DNA of 64,000 nucleotides from Lentisphaerae bacterium GWF2_49_21 (lineage in GTDB: Bacteria > Verrucomicrobiota > Lentisphaeria > Victivallales > GWF2-50-93): NCBI GenBank assembly GCA_001804805.1, contig MHBH01000053.1, forward strand, positions 1 to 64,000. Direction: 5' to 3'. This document shows positions 56,869-64,000 of the stretch, piece by piece (within the stretch, counting starts at the first letter, position 1; each line of letters begins with the position of its first letter). The notes beneath the pieces are model-generated. The model did not search any database. It saw only the letters and a program-made list of their open reading frames with translations, and was not told where the DNA came from. The position numbers were made by a program, and so were the translations under genes.

Positions 56869-58050
56869 ATGCAAAAGGCTGAGATAGAAGTCCGGGCCCT
56901 GACGAAGGGGCCGCACCATCATTATTTCGGGTACTATGACAAGTTCTGCTGGAACAAGTCGCAGGGGCTTATTCTTGCGCACAGGATCGATTTCACCGAC
57001 AGGCCGCTGACAAAGGACGACAAGGCTGAGATCGGAGTCATCGAGGAGTCCACAGGCAAATTCGAGAAGATCGCTGAGACACGCGCCTGGTGCTGGCAGC
57101 AGGGAGCGATGCTCCAGTGGTATCCCGCGGAGCCGGAAGGTACGATTATGTACAATGACAACCAGGACGGCCAGTATGTATGCGTCATCAAGAACATCCG
57201 TACCGGCAAGGAGCGCGTACTTCCACGTCCGGTGGCGTCCGTCAGCAGGAACGGAAAATGGTCGATGAGCATAAATTTCTCGAGGCTCGCGGTGCTCAGG
57301 CCCGGTTATGGCTACGAGGGAATTCCCGATCCATTCGGAAATGAGGACATCCCCAAGGACGACGGGATATTCTGGATGAATAATGAGACCGGGAAAAACA
57401 AGCTCATAATTTCCACAGCGCAGATAGCCGCCTTCAAGCCTGAATCCAGAATGGACGGCAGGATGCACAGGTTCAACCATCTCCAGTTTTCACCGGATGA
57501 CAAAAGGTTCATCTTCCTTCATAGGTATAAGAAAAAGGAGGATCATGACGCCAACCATATCACCCGCCTGTATACGGCTGACATCGACGGAGGGAGCATC
57601 TGCCTTCTCAATGAGAATGATTTCACGAGCCATTTCGACTGGAAGGACAGCAGCCATGTGATAGCGTTTGCAGCACGGAGCGAGAATCCGGGCTGGAAAT
57701 ATTTCCTGTTCACCGACCAGTCTGAGGAAGTAAAGCAGTACGGCACCGCTGAGCTTTCCAGTTTCGGGGACGGTCATTGCTCCTTCGCGCACAATGGCAG
57801 CATAATGATGACTGACACCTACTCGCGCGGGGACGGCAACAGGATGCTCATGTTCTACAACGACAGGAACGGCGATCTTTTCGAGCTTGGAAGGTTCTAT
57901 TCCCAGCCGTGGATCACGCAGGCGAGATGCGACCTGCATCCGAGATGGAGCCGTGATGGGATGAAGGTCTGCTTTGACTCTTCTCATGAGGGAACAAGGC
58001 AGATATATGTGGCCGATGTATCAGGGCTGATAGAGAAGATGAGGAAATAG
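56869..58050 (+). CDS. Beta-propeller protein (TolB/oligogalacturonate-lyase-like)
   Basis: A 393-residue protein without a signal peptide, folded as a TolB-like propeller by its repeating blades (LQFSPDDKRFIFLHRYK, LHPRWSRDGMKVCFDSSHEG). HHHYFGYYDKFCW near the start and several conserved His (for example FAHNG and RFNHLQF) resemble oligogalacturonide-lyase (PL22) style sites, but the family cannot be fixed. The start at 56869 is preferred, with AAGGA nine bases upstream. A TTG two codons earlier is possible. It stands between the LacI regulator and the acetylesterase. Confidence 0.65.
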   Translation: MQKAEIEVRALTKGPHHHYFGYYDKFCWNKSQGLILAHRIDFTDRPLTKDDKAEIGVIEESTGKFEKIAETRAWCWQQGAMLQWYPAEPEGTIMYNDNQDGQYVCVIKNIRTGKERVLPRPVASVSRNGKWSMSINFSRLAVLRPGYGYEGIPDPFGNEDIPKDDGIFWMNNETGKNKLIISTAQIAAFKPESRMDGRMHRFNHLQFSPDDKRFIFLHRYKKKEDHDANHITRLYTADIDGGSICLLNENDFTSHFDWKDSSHVIAFAARSENPGWKYFLFTDQSEEVKQYGTAELSSFGDGHCSFAHNGSIMMTDTYSRGDGNRMLMFYNDRNGDLFELGRFYSQPWITQARCDLHPRWSRDGMKVCFDSSHEGTRQIYVADVSGLIEKMRK

Positions 58051-58256
58051 ATCAAACACAGAACACATGGAGCAGCTGATGCCGCAACCAAATTCTAAAT
58101 CCGAATTTCGTGCTTCGGATTTAATGTGCAATACATAAACGTGCAAAGAAAACAAGAAGATGGCATATAGGATTGCAGGGAGGATTTTGATTTTAGGCCT
58201 TTTATATATATGATATCCTCTGTGTCTCTGTGGTTAATCAACATAAGGAGTTGAAA

Positions 58257-60203
58257 ATGTCGAAGATCCTGAAGTTTGCTGCTGCTGCGATGTTCGCAGT
58301 TATTTCAACTGTTGTTTTTGCGGATGTGAAACTGCCGGCGATCATTTCGGACAACATGGTATTGCAGTCCGACACCAAGGTAAAGATATGGGGAAAAGCT
58401 GATCCGGGCGAAAAGATCAAAGTTTCTTTTTCCGGGCAGGAAAAAGAGGCAGCCGCCGACAAGGATGGAAAATGGAACGTTGAGCTGGATTCCATAAAAA
58501 CCTCCTCCGAAAGCAAGATTCTGGCGGTTTCCGGGAAGAACAAGATCGAAGTGAAGAATGTACTGGTCGGCGAAGTCTGGCTCGGTTCAGGCCAGTCGAA
58601 CATGGAGATGATCGTCGGAAATTCCATGAACCCGGAAGCCGAGGCGAAAGCGGCCGATTATCCGCTGATCCGCTATTTCACTGTTACCAAGGCGATTTCG
58701 AGCGGCCCGCAGGAAGACGTCCAGGGAAAATGGGTCCTCTGCTCGCCGGACACAGTCAAGGGATTCTCCGCGGTCCTCTACTTTTTCGGCAGGGAGCTCC
58801 ACAAGAAATACAAGCTACCTGTCGGCCTCATAAACTCATCCTGGGGCGGAACACCGATCCAGGCCTGGACTCCGAAGAAGGCCCTGGAGGGGAATACCGA
58901 CATCAGCAAGCCGCTCGCATTCGATGCGGACAAATACACTGATATCAAGACCTACAACGAATTCAGGACGAAGACAATTGAATCTGTCGCATGCAAGGAC
59001 GCTGGAAACAAAGGCGAAGCCGAAGGCTGGGCGAAACCCGGAACAGACATCAAGGACTGGAAGGAAGTTAAGATGCCGCAGGCTCTTGAAAAGGCTCTTG
59101 ACAAGAGCATTGACGGGGCAGCATGGATCAGGCGTGACATAAATATCGATCCGGAAAAGGCCGGAACAGAGCTGACCATAATCGTTGACAGGATCTTCGA
59201 CGCCGTCACCGTTTATTTCAACGGCGAGAAGATCAGTTCCAGTGAAAGATCTCTTGACACCAGGAAAGTCAATATGAAGGTTCCTGGGAATCTTGTCAAG
59301 GCAGGAAGAAATGTCATTGCAATAAGGTTCTTCAATTCGATTGGCGCTGGCGGAGCGACCAACGAGGATCAGAAGATCATGAGGATGATATTTTCCGGTG
59401 AAAAGGAAGGGACTACCATCGCAGGGAAATGGTTCTGCAGGGTTGAACAGGAATATCCGGCGGGCAAGATGCCGTTCTGGATGCCGAGGCCGTGCGATCT
59501 TCCTTCAGCGCTATATAACGCCATGATCGCACCGATCGATGCATACGCCATACGGGGAACGCTCTGGTACCAGGGCGAGGCGAACACAAAGGACCTTCCC
59601 AGGAACTACGACAAGGCGATGGGGCTTCTGATAGGCCACTGGCGCGCAGCCCATGCCAATCCACTAATGCCGTTCTATTTCGTCCAGCTTGCGAACTACA
59701 TGCCGGGCAAGGCCGAACCGACGGAAAACAGCTGGGCGGATCTCAGGGACAGTCAGAGAAGGACACTTTCGGTACCGAACACGGCAATGGCAGTTACCAT
59801 CGACATCGGAGACGTGAACGACATACATCCGAAGAACAAGCAGGAGGTTGGACGCAGATTGTCGCTTGCAGCCAGGAACATGTGCTTCGGCGAAAAAGAT
59901 CTTGAATACTCCGGACCGATGATCGATTCCATGACGGTGAAAGGCGACAAGGCCGTCCTCAAGTTCACACATGCAAAAGGTCTCACCGCAAAAGGCGGAG
60001 ACAGGCTTAAAGGATTTGCCGTCTCCGGCGCCGACGGCAAATATGTCTGGGCGGACGCCAAGATAGCCGGGGATATGGTCATAATTTCAAACGACAAGGT
60101 CAAGGAGCCGGTAGCAGTCCGTTATGGCTGGGACAGCAGTCCGGACTGCAATCTGTTCAACGGGGACGGGCTGCCGGCATCGCCGTTCCAGGCAGGAAAA
60201 TAA
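58257..60203 (+). CDS. Sialate O-acetylesterase family esterase
   Basis: A 648-residue exported esterase. Signal peptide about 1-22. The nucleophile block is GSGQSNMEM (S114). NSSWGGTPIQAW and WYQGEANTKD follow the family pattern, and the DxxH block is present as NDIHPKNKQEVGRR, so the catalytic set looks complete, unlike in the protein at 25060. The middle of the chain holds the inserted jelly-roll-like domain typical of longer family members. AAGGAG seven bases upstream supports the start. It removes O-acetyl groups from sugars and so may open glycans for the other enzymes. Confidence 0.9.
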   Translation: MSKILKFAAAAMFAVISTVVFADVKLPAIISDNMVLQSDTKVKIWGKADPGEKIKVSFSGQEKEAAADKDGKWNVELDSIKTSSESKILAVSGKNKIEVKNVLVGEVWLGSGQSNMEMIVGNSMNPEAEAKAADYPLIRYFTVTKAISSGPQEDVQGKWVLCSPDTVKGFSAVLYFFGRELHKKYKLPVGLINSSWGGTPIQAWTPKKALEGNTDISKPLAFDADKYTDIKTYNEFRTKTIESVACKDAGNKGEAEGWAKPGTDIKDWKEVKMPQALEKALDKSIDGAAWIRRDINIDPEKAGTELTIIVDRIFDAVTVYFNGEKISSSERSLDTRKVNMKVPGNLVKAGRNVIAIRFFNSIGAGGATNEDQKIMRMIFSGEKEGTTIAGKWFCRVEQEYPAGKMPFWMPRPCDLPSALYNAMIAPIDAYAIRGTLWYQGEANTKDLPRNYDKAMGLLIGHWRAAHANPLMPFYFVQLANYMPGKAEPTENSWADLRDSQRRTLSVPNTAMAVTIDIGDVNDIHPKNKQEVGRRLSLAARNMCFGEKDLEYSGPMIDSMTVKGDKAVLKFTHAKGLTAKGGDRLKGFAVSGADGKYVWADAKIAGDMVIISNDKVKEPVAVRYGWDSSPDCNLFNGDGLPASPFQAGK

Positions 60204-60218
60204 TATAAATATTTTTTG

Positions 60219-60250
60219 AGACAGGATAACAGGATTTTCAGGATAAATAT
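60219..60250. repeat. ACAGGATTACAGG single arm
   Basis: AGACAGGATAACAGGATTTTC followed by AGGATAAAT. It is the left arm of the family at 55585 and 61559, here without its partner. Confidence 0.6.
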
Positions 60251-60264
60251 TCAAGGAGAATAAG

Positions 60265-61551
60265 ATGAAGAAGAAGAGATATGTGCAGGTTGGTGTCGGT
60301 GGAAGGTCTGAAATGTATTACGATGCGATTTCAACCACGTTCAAGGACAGCAGCGAACTGGTCGCGTTCTGCGACATCAACCAGACGCGGATGGACTACG
60401 CGAACAAAAAGCTCGAGGAGAAATACAAGGCGGAAGCCGTCAGGACCTACAAGTGCACCGAATTTGATCTGATGATAAAGAAGGAGAAGCCGGACTGCGT
60501 GATAGTGACGAGTATCGACAGGACCCACCACATCTATATAAAGAGGGCGATGGAGCTCGGGTGCGACGTGATCTCCGAGAAGCCGATGACAATTGACGAT
60601 GAAAAGTGCCAGGAGATTTTGGATACTATAAAGAAGACCGGGAAAAAACTGCGCGTGACCTTCAATTACCGATACGCCCCGCACAACTCTCTTCCCAGGG
60701 AGCAGATCATGAAGGGAGTGATCGGCGACATCAACTCCGTCCATTTCGAATGGCTGCTCAACACCCGGCACGGCGCCGACTATTTCAGGCGCTGGCACCG
60801 TGACAAGAGGAACAGCGGCGGACTTCTCGTCCACAAGTCCACCCATCATTTCGATCTCGTGAATTTCTGGCTGGCCAGCTCTCCGAAAATCGTCTTCGCG
60901 ATGGGCGACCTGATGTTCTATGGAAAGGCGAACGCGGAAAAACGCGGGATGACGGACTTCTATTACAGGGCCACAGGCAGCAAGAACGCCAAAAAAGATC
61001 CCTTCGCCCTGGACATGTCCTCAAGTCCCGGGCTCAAGGGGATGTATCTCAATGCCGAGGAGGAGGACGGATATCTGCGCGACCAGAGCGTGTTCGGTGA
61101 CGGAATAAGCATTGAGGACACGATCGGAGTGATGGTCAGGTACAATAACAAGGCCATAATGACATACTCTTTAAATGCATACCTTCCTTGGGAGGGGTTC
61201 CGCGTGAATTTCAACGGCACCAAGGGAAGGATGGAACTTGACGTCGTCGAATCCTCATATGTAAATGCAGGCGGCGACAGGGATGCGGAAGGCGCCGTGG
61301 TCGGGCACAAGCTAATTGTCTATCCGATGTTTGGAAAACCATATTCAGTTCCGATTCCAGAGGCCAAGGGCGGACATGGCGGCGGGGACAAGGTCATGCT
61401 GAATGATATTTTCGGGGAAAAATCGAAGGATCCTCTCAACAGGGCGGCTTCACATGTCGATGGCGCAATGTCGATCCTTACAGGAATTGCCGCCAACAAA
61501 TCCATTAACACGGGAATGCCGGTGGTGGTGAAGGATCTGGTTCAATTCTGA
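60265..61551 (+). CDS. Gfo/Idh/MocA-family oxidoreductase
   Basis: A 428-residue NAD(P)-dependent dehydrogenase. The Rossmann start is VQVGVGGRSEMYYDAIS, and the family signature is SEKPMTIDD (about residues 93-101). The substrate-domain is complete. Such enzymes oxidise or reduce sugar derivatives, including inositols and N-acetyl sugars. AAGGAG seven bases before the ATG supports the start. It probably processes a released sugar in the cytoplasm. It follows the acetylesterase by 61 bases containing a repeat arm. Confidence 0.9.
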   Translation: MKKKRYVQVGVGGRSEMYYDAISTTFKDSSELVAFCDINQTRMDYANKKLEEKYKAEAVRTYKCTEFDLMIKKEKPDCVIVTSIDRTHHIYIKRAMELGCDVISEKPMTIDDEKCQEILDTIKKTGKKLRVTFNYRYAPHNSLPREQIMKGVIGDINSVHFEWLLNTRHGADYFRRWHRDKRNSGGLLVHKSTHHFDLVNFWLASSPKIVFAMGDLMFYGKANAEKRGMTDFYYRATGSKNAKKDPFALDMSSSPGLKGMYLNAEEEDGYLRDQSVFGDGISIEDTIGVMVRYNNKAIMTYSLNAYLPWEGFRVNFNGTKGRMELDVVESSYVNAGGDRDAEGAVVGHKLIVYPMFGKPYSVPIPEAKGGHGGGDKVMLNDIFGEKSKDPLNRAASHVDGAMSILTGIAANKSINTGMPVVVKDLVQF

Positions 61552-61558
61552 AATATTT

Positions 61559-61626
61559 AGACAGGATTACAGGATTTTCATGATATTATGAATTCAATTC
61601 ATCATGTCAATCCAGTTATCCTGTCA
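61559..61626. repeat. ACAGGATTACAGG inverted repeat
   Basis: Left arm AGACAGGATTACAGGATTTTC and right arm AATCCAGTTATCCTGTC around ATGATATTATGAATTCAATT. It immediately precedes the first of three prepilin-like genes. Confidence 0.75.
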
Positions 61627-61662
61627 ACTTAAATAAGTTTTCGTATTAATAGCGGGGTGGTT

Positions 61663-62514
61663 ATGAAATCAAAAAGCAGATGCTTTATGCCAGATGCAGG
61701 ATACTGGACATTGGATTTTGATTGTACCCTCGAGAAATCAAGATTAAAAATTAAACATCCTGCATCTTGCATCCTGTATCGCCCCTTCACCTTGATTGAA
61801 CTGCTTGTAGTCATTGCGATCATCGCAATCCTCGCGGCGCTGCTGCTGCCGGCGCTTGCGAAATCAAAGGATTACGCAAAACTGATAATCTGCTTGAGCA
61901 CATTGAAACAGCTCCAGCTCGCAAACACCCTATATGCCTCAGAGAACAACGACTGGTATGCGCCGATATGGGAGTTCCGTCCGGACAACACGGGAGAACG
62001 TCTTTCCTGGGACCGACACGAAGCTTTCAGATCTTGTTTTGGCAACTCCACCGGACGCCAGAGCAGATGGGGGGAAGTGGGCAAGCCCTGGAACATGAAC
62101 TACTATGATCACTGGCCGGTGGACTATGCCTGCCCAAAATCGACAAAAGCTCTCGCCGACGTGAAGGAGAACAATGTCTGCCAGATGGATCTCTCATACG
62201 GCTACAACCGCACTGATCCAAGCCCCACTGGAACAGGAGGGGCATGGATAAGCTGGAGCGCCATGTATGCCGGATTCCGCCAGGCGGAAATAAAAAAACC
62301 TGAGAACAAGCTTTTCTTTGCCGACTGCGGATGGGACTTCAAACTTCAGGAGGATGCTTCAAACCTTTATGTCAGTGAAACACAGGGGGGCACGGCGGCC
62401 ATCGCCTACCGCCACAACAGGACGGCAGCCATCGCTTTCGGCGACGGACACGTGCAAACCATGGGCAGGACGGATGTAGTGTTCAATGCCGACCTGTGGA
62501 GGATGTGGAAATGA
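61663..62514 (+). CDS. Prepilin-like protein 1 of 3
   Basis: A 283-residue pseudopilin-like protein of the PVC-group family, with [24 protein letters not shown] beginning near residue 44 and a C-terminal [16 protein letters not shown] motif. The residue before the Phe is Pro, where a prepilin peptidase normally requires Gly. The leader is encoded by a dispersed inverted repeat (61679-61780). GGGG sits five bases before the ATG at 61663. A GTG two codons upstream is also possible. The mature part is about 93 percent identical to protein 2. Its stop overlaps the next start as ATGA, so translation is coupled. Confidence 0.85.
   Translation: MKSKSRCFMPDAGYWTLDFDCTLEKSRLKIKHPASCILYRPFTLIELLVVIAIIAILAALLLPALAKSKDYAKLIICLSTLKQLQLANTLYASENNDWYAPIWEFRPDNTGERLSWDRHEAFRSCFGNSTGRQSRWGEVGKPWNMNYYDHWPVDYACPKSTKALADVKENNVCQMDLSYGYNRTDPSPTGTGGAWISWSAMYAGFRQAEIKKPENKLFFADCGWDFKLQEDASNLYVSETQGGTAAIAYRHNRTAAIAFGDGHVQTMGRTDVVFNADLWRMWK
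61679..61780. repeat. GATGCAGGAT inverted repeat in the leader of prepilin 1
   Basis: Arms GATGCTTTATGCCAGATGC and GCATCTTGCATCCTGTATC pair over about 45 bases with mismatches, around a short loop near GTACCCTCGAG. It is read through in frame. Confidence 0.75.
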
Positions 62515-63362
62515 TTAAAAAAGACTTGTTAAGTTCCATTAAGATATTTTCGCACAAGGGCACAAAGCCTCAAAGCCATGATAAATTTAAAATTATCTCA
62601 GCGCCTCCGCGCCTCTGTGAGAGAAAAAGAGGTTTCACCCTTATCGAATTGCTAGTTGTCATTGCGATCATCGCAATTCTCGCGGCGCTGCTGCTGCCGG
62701 CGCTCGCGAAATCAAAGGATTACGCAAAACTGATCATCTGCATGGGTACATTGAAGCAGCTCCAGCTTGCAAACGACATCTATGCTTCAGAAAATACTGG
62801 CTGGTATGCGCCGATATGGGAGTTCCGTCCGGACAACACCGGGGAACGTCTTTCCTGGGACCGACATGAGGCTTTCAGGACTTGTTTTGGCAACACTACC
62901 GGACGCCTGAGCAGATGGGGTGAAGTGGGCAAGCCTTGGAACATGAATTATTATGATCACTGGCCGGTGGACTATGCCTGCCCTAAATCCACTAGGGCTC
63001 TTGCAGATGTGAAAGAGAACAACGTCTGCCAGATGGATCTCTCATACGGCTATAACCGTACTGATCCAAGCCCTACTGGAACAGGAGGGGCATGGATAAG
63101 CTGGAGCGCCATGTATGCCGGATTCCGCCAGGCGGAAATAAAAAAACCTGAAAGCAAGCTTTTCTTTGCCGACTGCGGATGGGACTTCAAACTTCAGGAG
63201 GATGCTTCAAACCTTTATGTCAGTGAAACACAGGGAGGCACAGCAGCCATCTCCTACCGCCACAACAGGACGGCAGCCATCGCCTTCGGGGACGGACATG
63301 TGGAAACCAAGAACAGGACGGATGTAGTGTTCAATGCCGACCTCTGGAGGATGTGGAAGTGA
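62511..63362 (+). CDS. Prepilin-like protein 2 of 3
   Basis: A 283-residue pseudopilin-like protein. The leader (about residues 1-42, containing [12 protein letters not shown] and [12 protein letters not shown]) is encoded by a CACAAAG-family repeat. It is followed by a normal Gly-Phe junction and [24 protein letters not shown]. The rest matches protein 1 with only about 17 differences. GGAGG eight bases before the ATG, within the last codons of gene 1, supports the start at 62511. A GTG five codons earlier is less likely. The end motif is [10 protein letters not shown]. It is the clearest case of repeat DNA used as a translated leader. Confidence 0.88.
   Translation: MIKKDLLSSIKIFSHKGTKPQSHDKFKIISAPPRLCERKRGFTLIELLVVIAIIAILAALLLPALAKSKDYAKLIICMGTLKQLQLANDIYASENTGWYAPIWEFRPDNTGERLSWDRHEAFRTCFGNTTGRLSRWGEVGKPWNMNYYDHWPVDYACPKSTRALADVKENNVCQMDLSYGYNRTDPSPTGTGGAWISWSAMYAGFRQAEIKKPESKLFFADCGWDFKLQEDASNLYVSETQGGTAAISYRHNRTAAIAFGDGHVETKNRTDVVFNADLWRMWK
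62545..62630. repeat. CACAAAG repeat forming the leader of prepilin 2
   Basis: TTTTCGCACAAGGGCACAAAG on the left and CTCCGCGCCTCTGTGAGAG on the right are imperfectly complementary. The near-identical block at 63391-63478 forms the leader of prepilin 3. Confidence 0.7.
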
Positions 63363-64000
63363 TTAATAAAGACCTGTTTAGTTCTATTGGGATATTTTCG
63401 CACAAAGGCACAAAGCCTCAAAGCTATGATAAACTTAAAATTATCTCAGCGCCTCCATGCCTCTGTGAGAGAAAAAGAGGTTTCACTCTTATCGAGCTTT
63501 TAGTCGTGATTGCGATCATCGCAATACTGATCGCATTGCTGCTGCCAGCCCTTACAAAGGCCAAGGAATCCGCGAAAAGCATAGTATGCCTGAGCACCCT
63601 GCGGCAGTTCGGGATAGGCAGCCAGATGTATGCGACCACCTATGACGGCTGGGCTTTGCCGGTTTCCTATCACTGGGGAGGTTCCACTTATAACCGCTAC
63701 TGGTTCAAGAATACGGCGGTTGTTCCGGACGGGCTCCACGCCGCATTCAAACGGCTCATGGGATATGAGAATATAGCCCTGAAGCTGGGATGGCCTGAAG
63801 GATTGATCTGCCCGAAGCTGCCGAACCAGACACCTTCAGAAACGGTTCCGATGAAACTATATTATGCCGGACATGCAATAAACATCGAGTCATTCCCTGC
63901 GAAAGGGCAGGATTTCAGGGGGATACTGCAGTACAGGATAATAAATCCGGCAAGGAAGATAAATCTCGCCGACTCGACCGACTGGCAGATCATGAAAGTG
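63359..64000 (+). CDS. Prepilin-like protein 3 of 3, cut by window end
   Basis: A partial gene of at least 214 codons, running off the edge without a stop. It starts with GTG at 63359, overlapping the TGA of gene 2, with GGAGG nearby as in the previous junction. The leader ([19 protein letters not shown]) is almost the same as that of protein 2. After [28 protein letters not shown] the mature part diverges completely from proteins 1 and 2 ([20 protein letters not shown]), so it is a different protein with a borrowed leader. This makes the three genes a mosaic. Confidence 0.85.
   Translation, partial: MINKDLFSSIGIFSHKGTKPQSYDKLKIISAPPCLCERKRGFTLIELLVVIAIIAILIALLLPALTKAKESAKSIVCLSTLRQFGIGSQMYATTYDGWALPVSYHWGGSTYNRYWFKNTAVVPDGLHAAFKRLMGYENIALKLGWPEGLICPKLPNQTPSETVPMKLYYAGHAINIESFPAKGQDFRGILQYRIINPARKINLADSTDWQIMKV
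63391..63478. repeat. CACAAAG repeat forming the leader of prepilin 3
   Basis: CGCACAAAGGCACAAAGCCTC and GCCTCTGTGAGAGAAAAAGAG. Close copy of 62545-62630, differing at a few bases. Confidence 0.7.

Overview
The window looks like part of the chromosome of a PVC-group bacterium, most probably Lentisphaerota (Victivallis-like). This is inferred from gene content, not from a marker gene. Supporting signs are several prepilin-like proteins with the [16 protein letters not shown] start, three tandem GH172 (former DUF2961) genes, uroporphyrinogen-decarboxylase-like genes scattered among secreted glycosidases, a MoxR/DUF58/DUF4159 locus, many AraC-type regulators, and intergenic DNA crowded with short inverted repeats. 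There are no rRNA, tRNA, transposase, integrase or CRISPR features that I can see.

Layout. 0.4-6.6 kb (minus strand): envelope-associated set of PA14/PKD-repeat protein, DUF4159 protein, MoxR ATPase and DUF58 protein. 6.7-8.4 kb: a secreted GH51-like arabinofuranosidase. 8.4-9.8 kb: a mostly non-coding stretch. 9.85-12.05 kb: a lone catalase-peroxidase katG, followed by a large nested palindrome. 12.8-16.9 kb: a small secreted protein, a cupin/mannose-6-phosphate-isomerase-like protein and a TIM-barrel glycosidase. 17.3-24.9 kb: three AraC regulators around three GH172 genes, then a URO-D-like gene. 25-35.3 kb: a sialate-O-acetylesterase-like protein with two binding modules, a zinc-ribbon/FHA protein, a beta-helix glycosidase, a second URO-D-like gene, another AraC regulator and a GH2 beta-mannosidase. 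35.8-42.5 kb (minus strand): a likely operon of a decayed nitroreductase, an FAD oxidoreductase, a flavin reductase, an alpha/beta hydrolase, a small secreted protein and a 1059-residue beta-helix/LamG protein. 42.5-49.5 kb: a prepilin-like protein, a GntR/LacI hybrid regulator, a beta-mannosidase fragment, a PQQ-like propeller, a third URO-D-like gene and an AT-rich orphan. 49.6-55.4 kb: a second arabinofuranosidase, three secreted proteins of unknown function and an SGNH hydrolase. 55.5-61.6 kb: a LacI regulator behind a clear promoter/operator, a beta-propeller protein, a sialate O-acetylesterase and a Gfo/Idh/MocA oxidoreductase. 61.6-64 kb: three coupled prepilin-like genes, the last cut by the window edge.

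How it may work together. The window encodes secreted or cytoplasmic breakdown of complex plant or host glycans (arabinose, mannose, galactose-type, fructose/arabinan-type and acetylated sugars). It is organised as small units, each with its own AraC, LacI or GntR regulator. No sugar transporter or kinase is present, so uptake must be encoded elsewhere.

The most unusual signal is the repeat landscape. About thirteen distinct short inverted-repeat families lie in 64 kb, and several are not neutral spacers. Repeat DNA is translated in frame as the N-terminal leader of three prepilin-like proteins and of the DUF4159 protein. One hairpin family sits just upstream of four start codons. Others abut or supply the stop codons of neighbouring genes.
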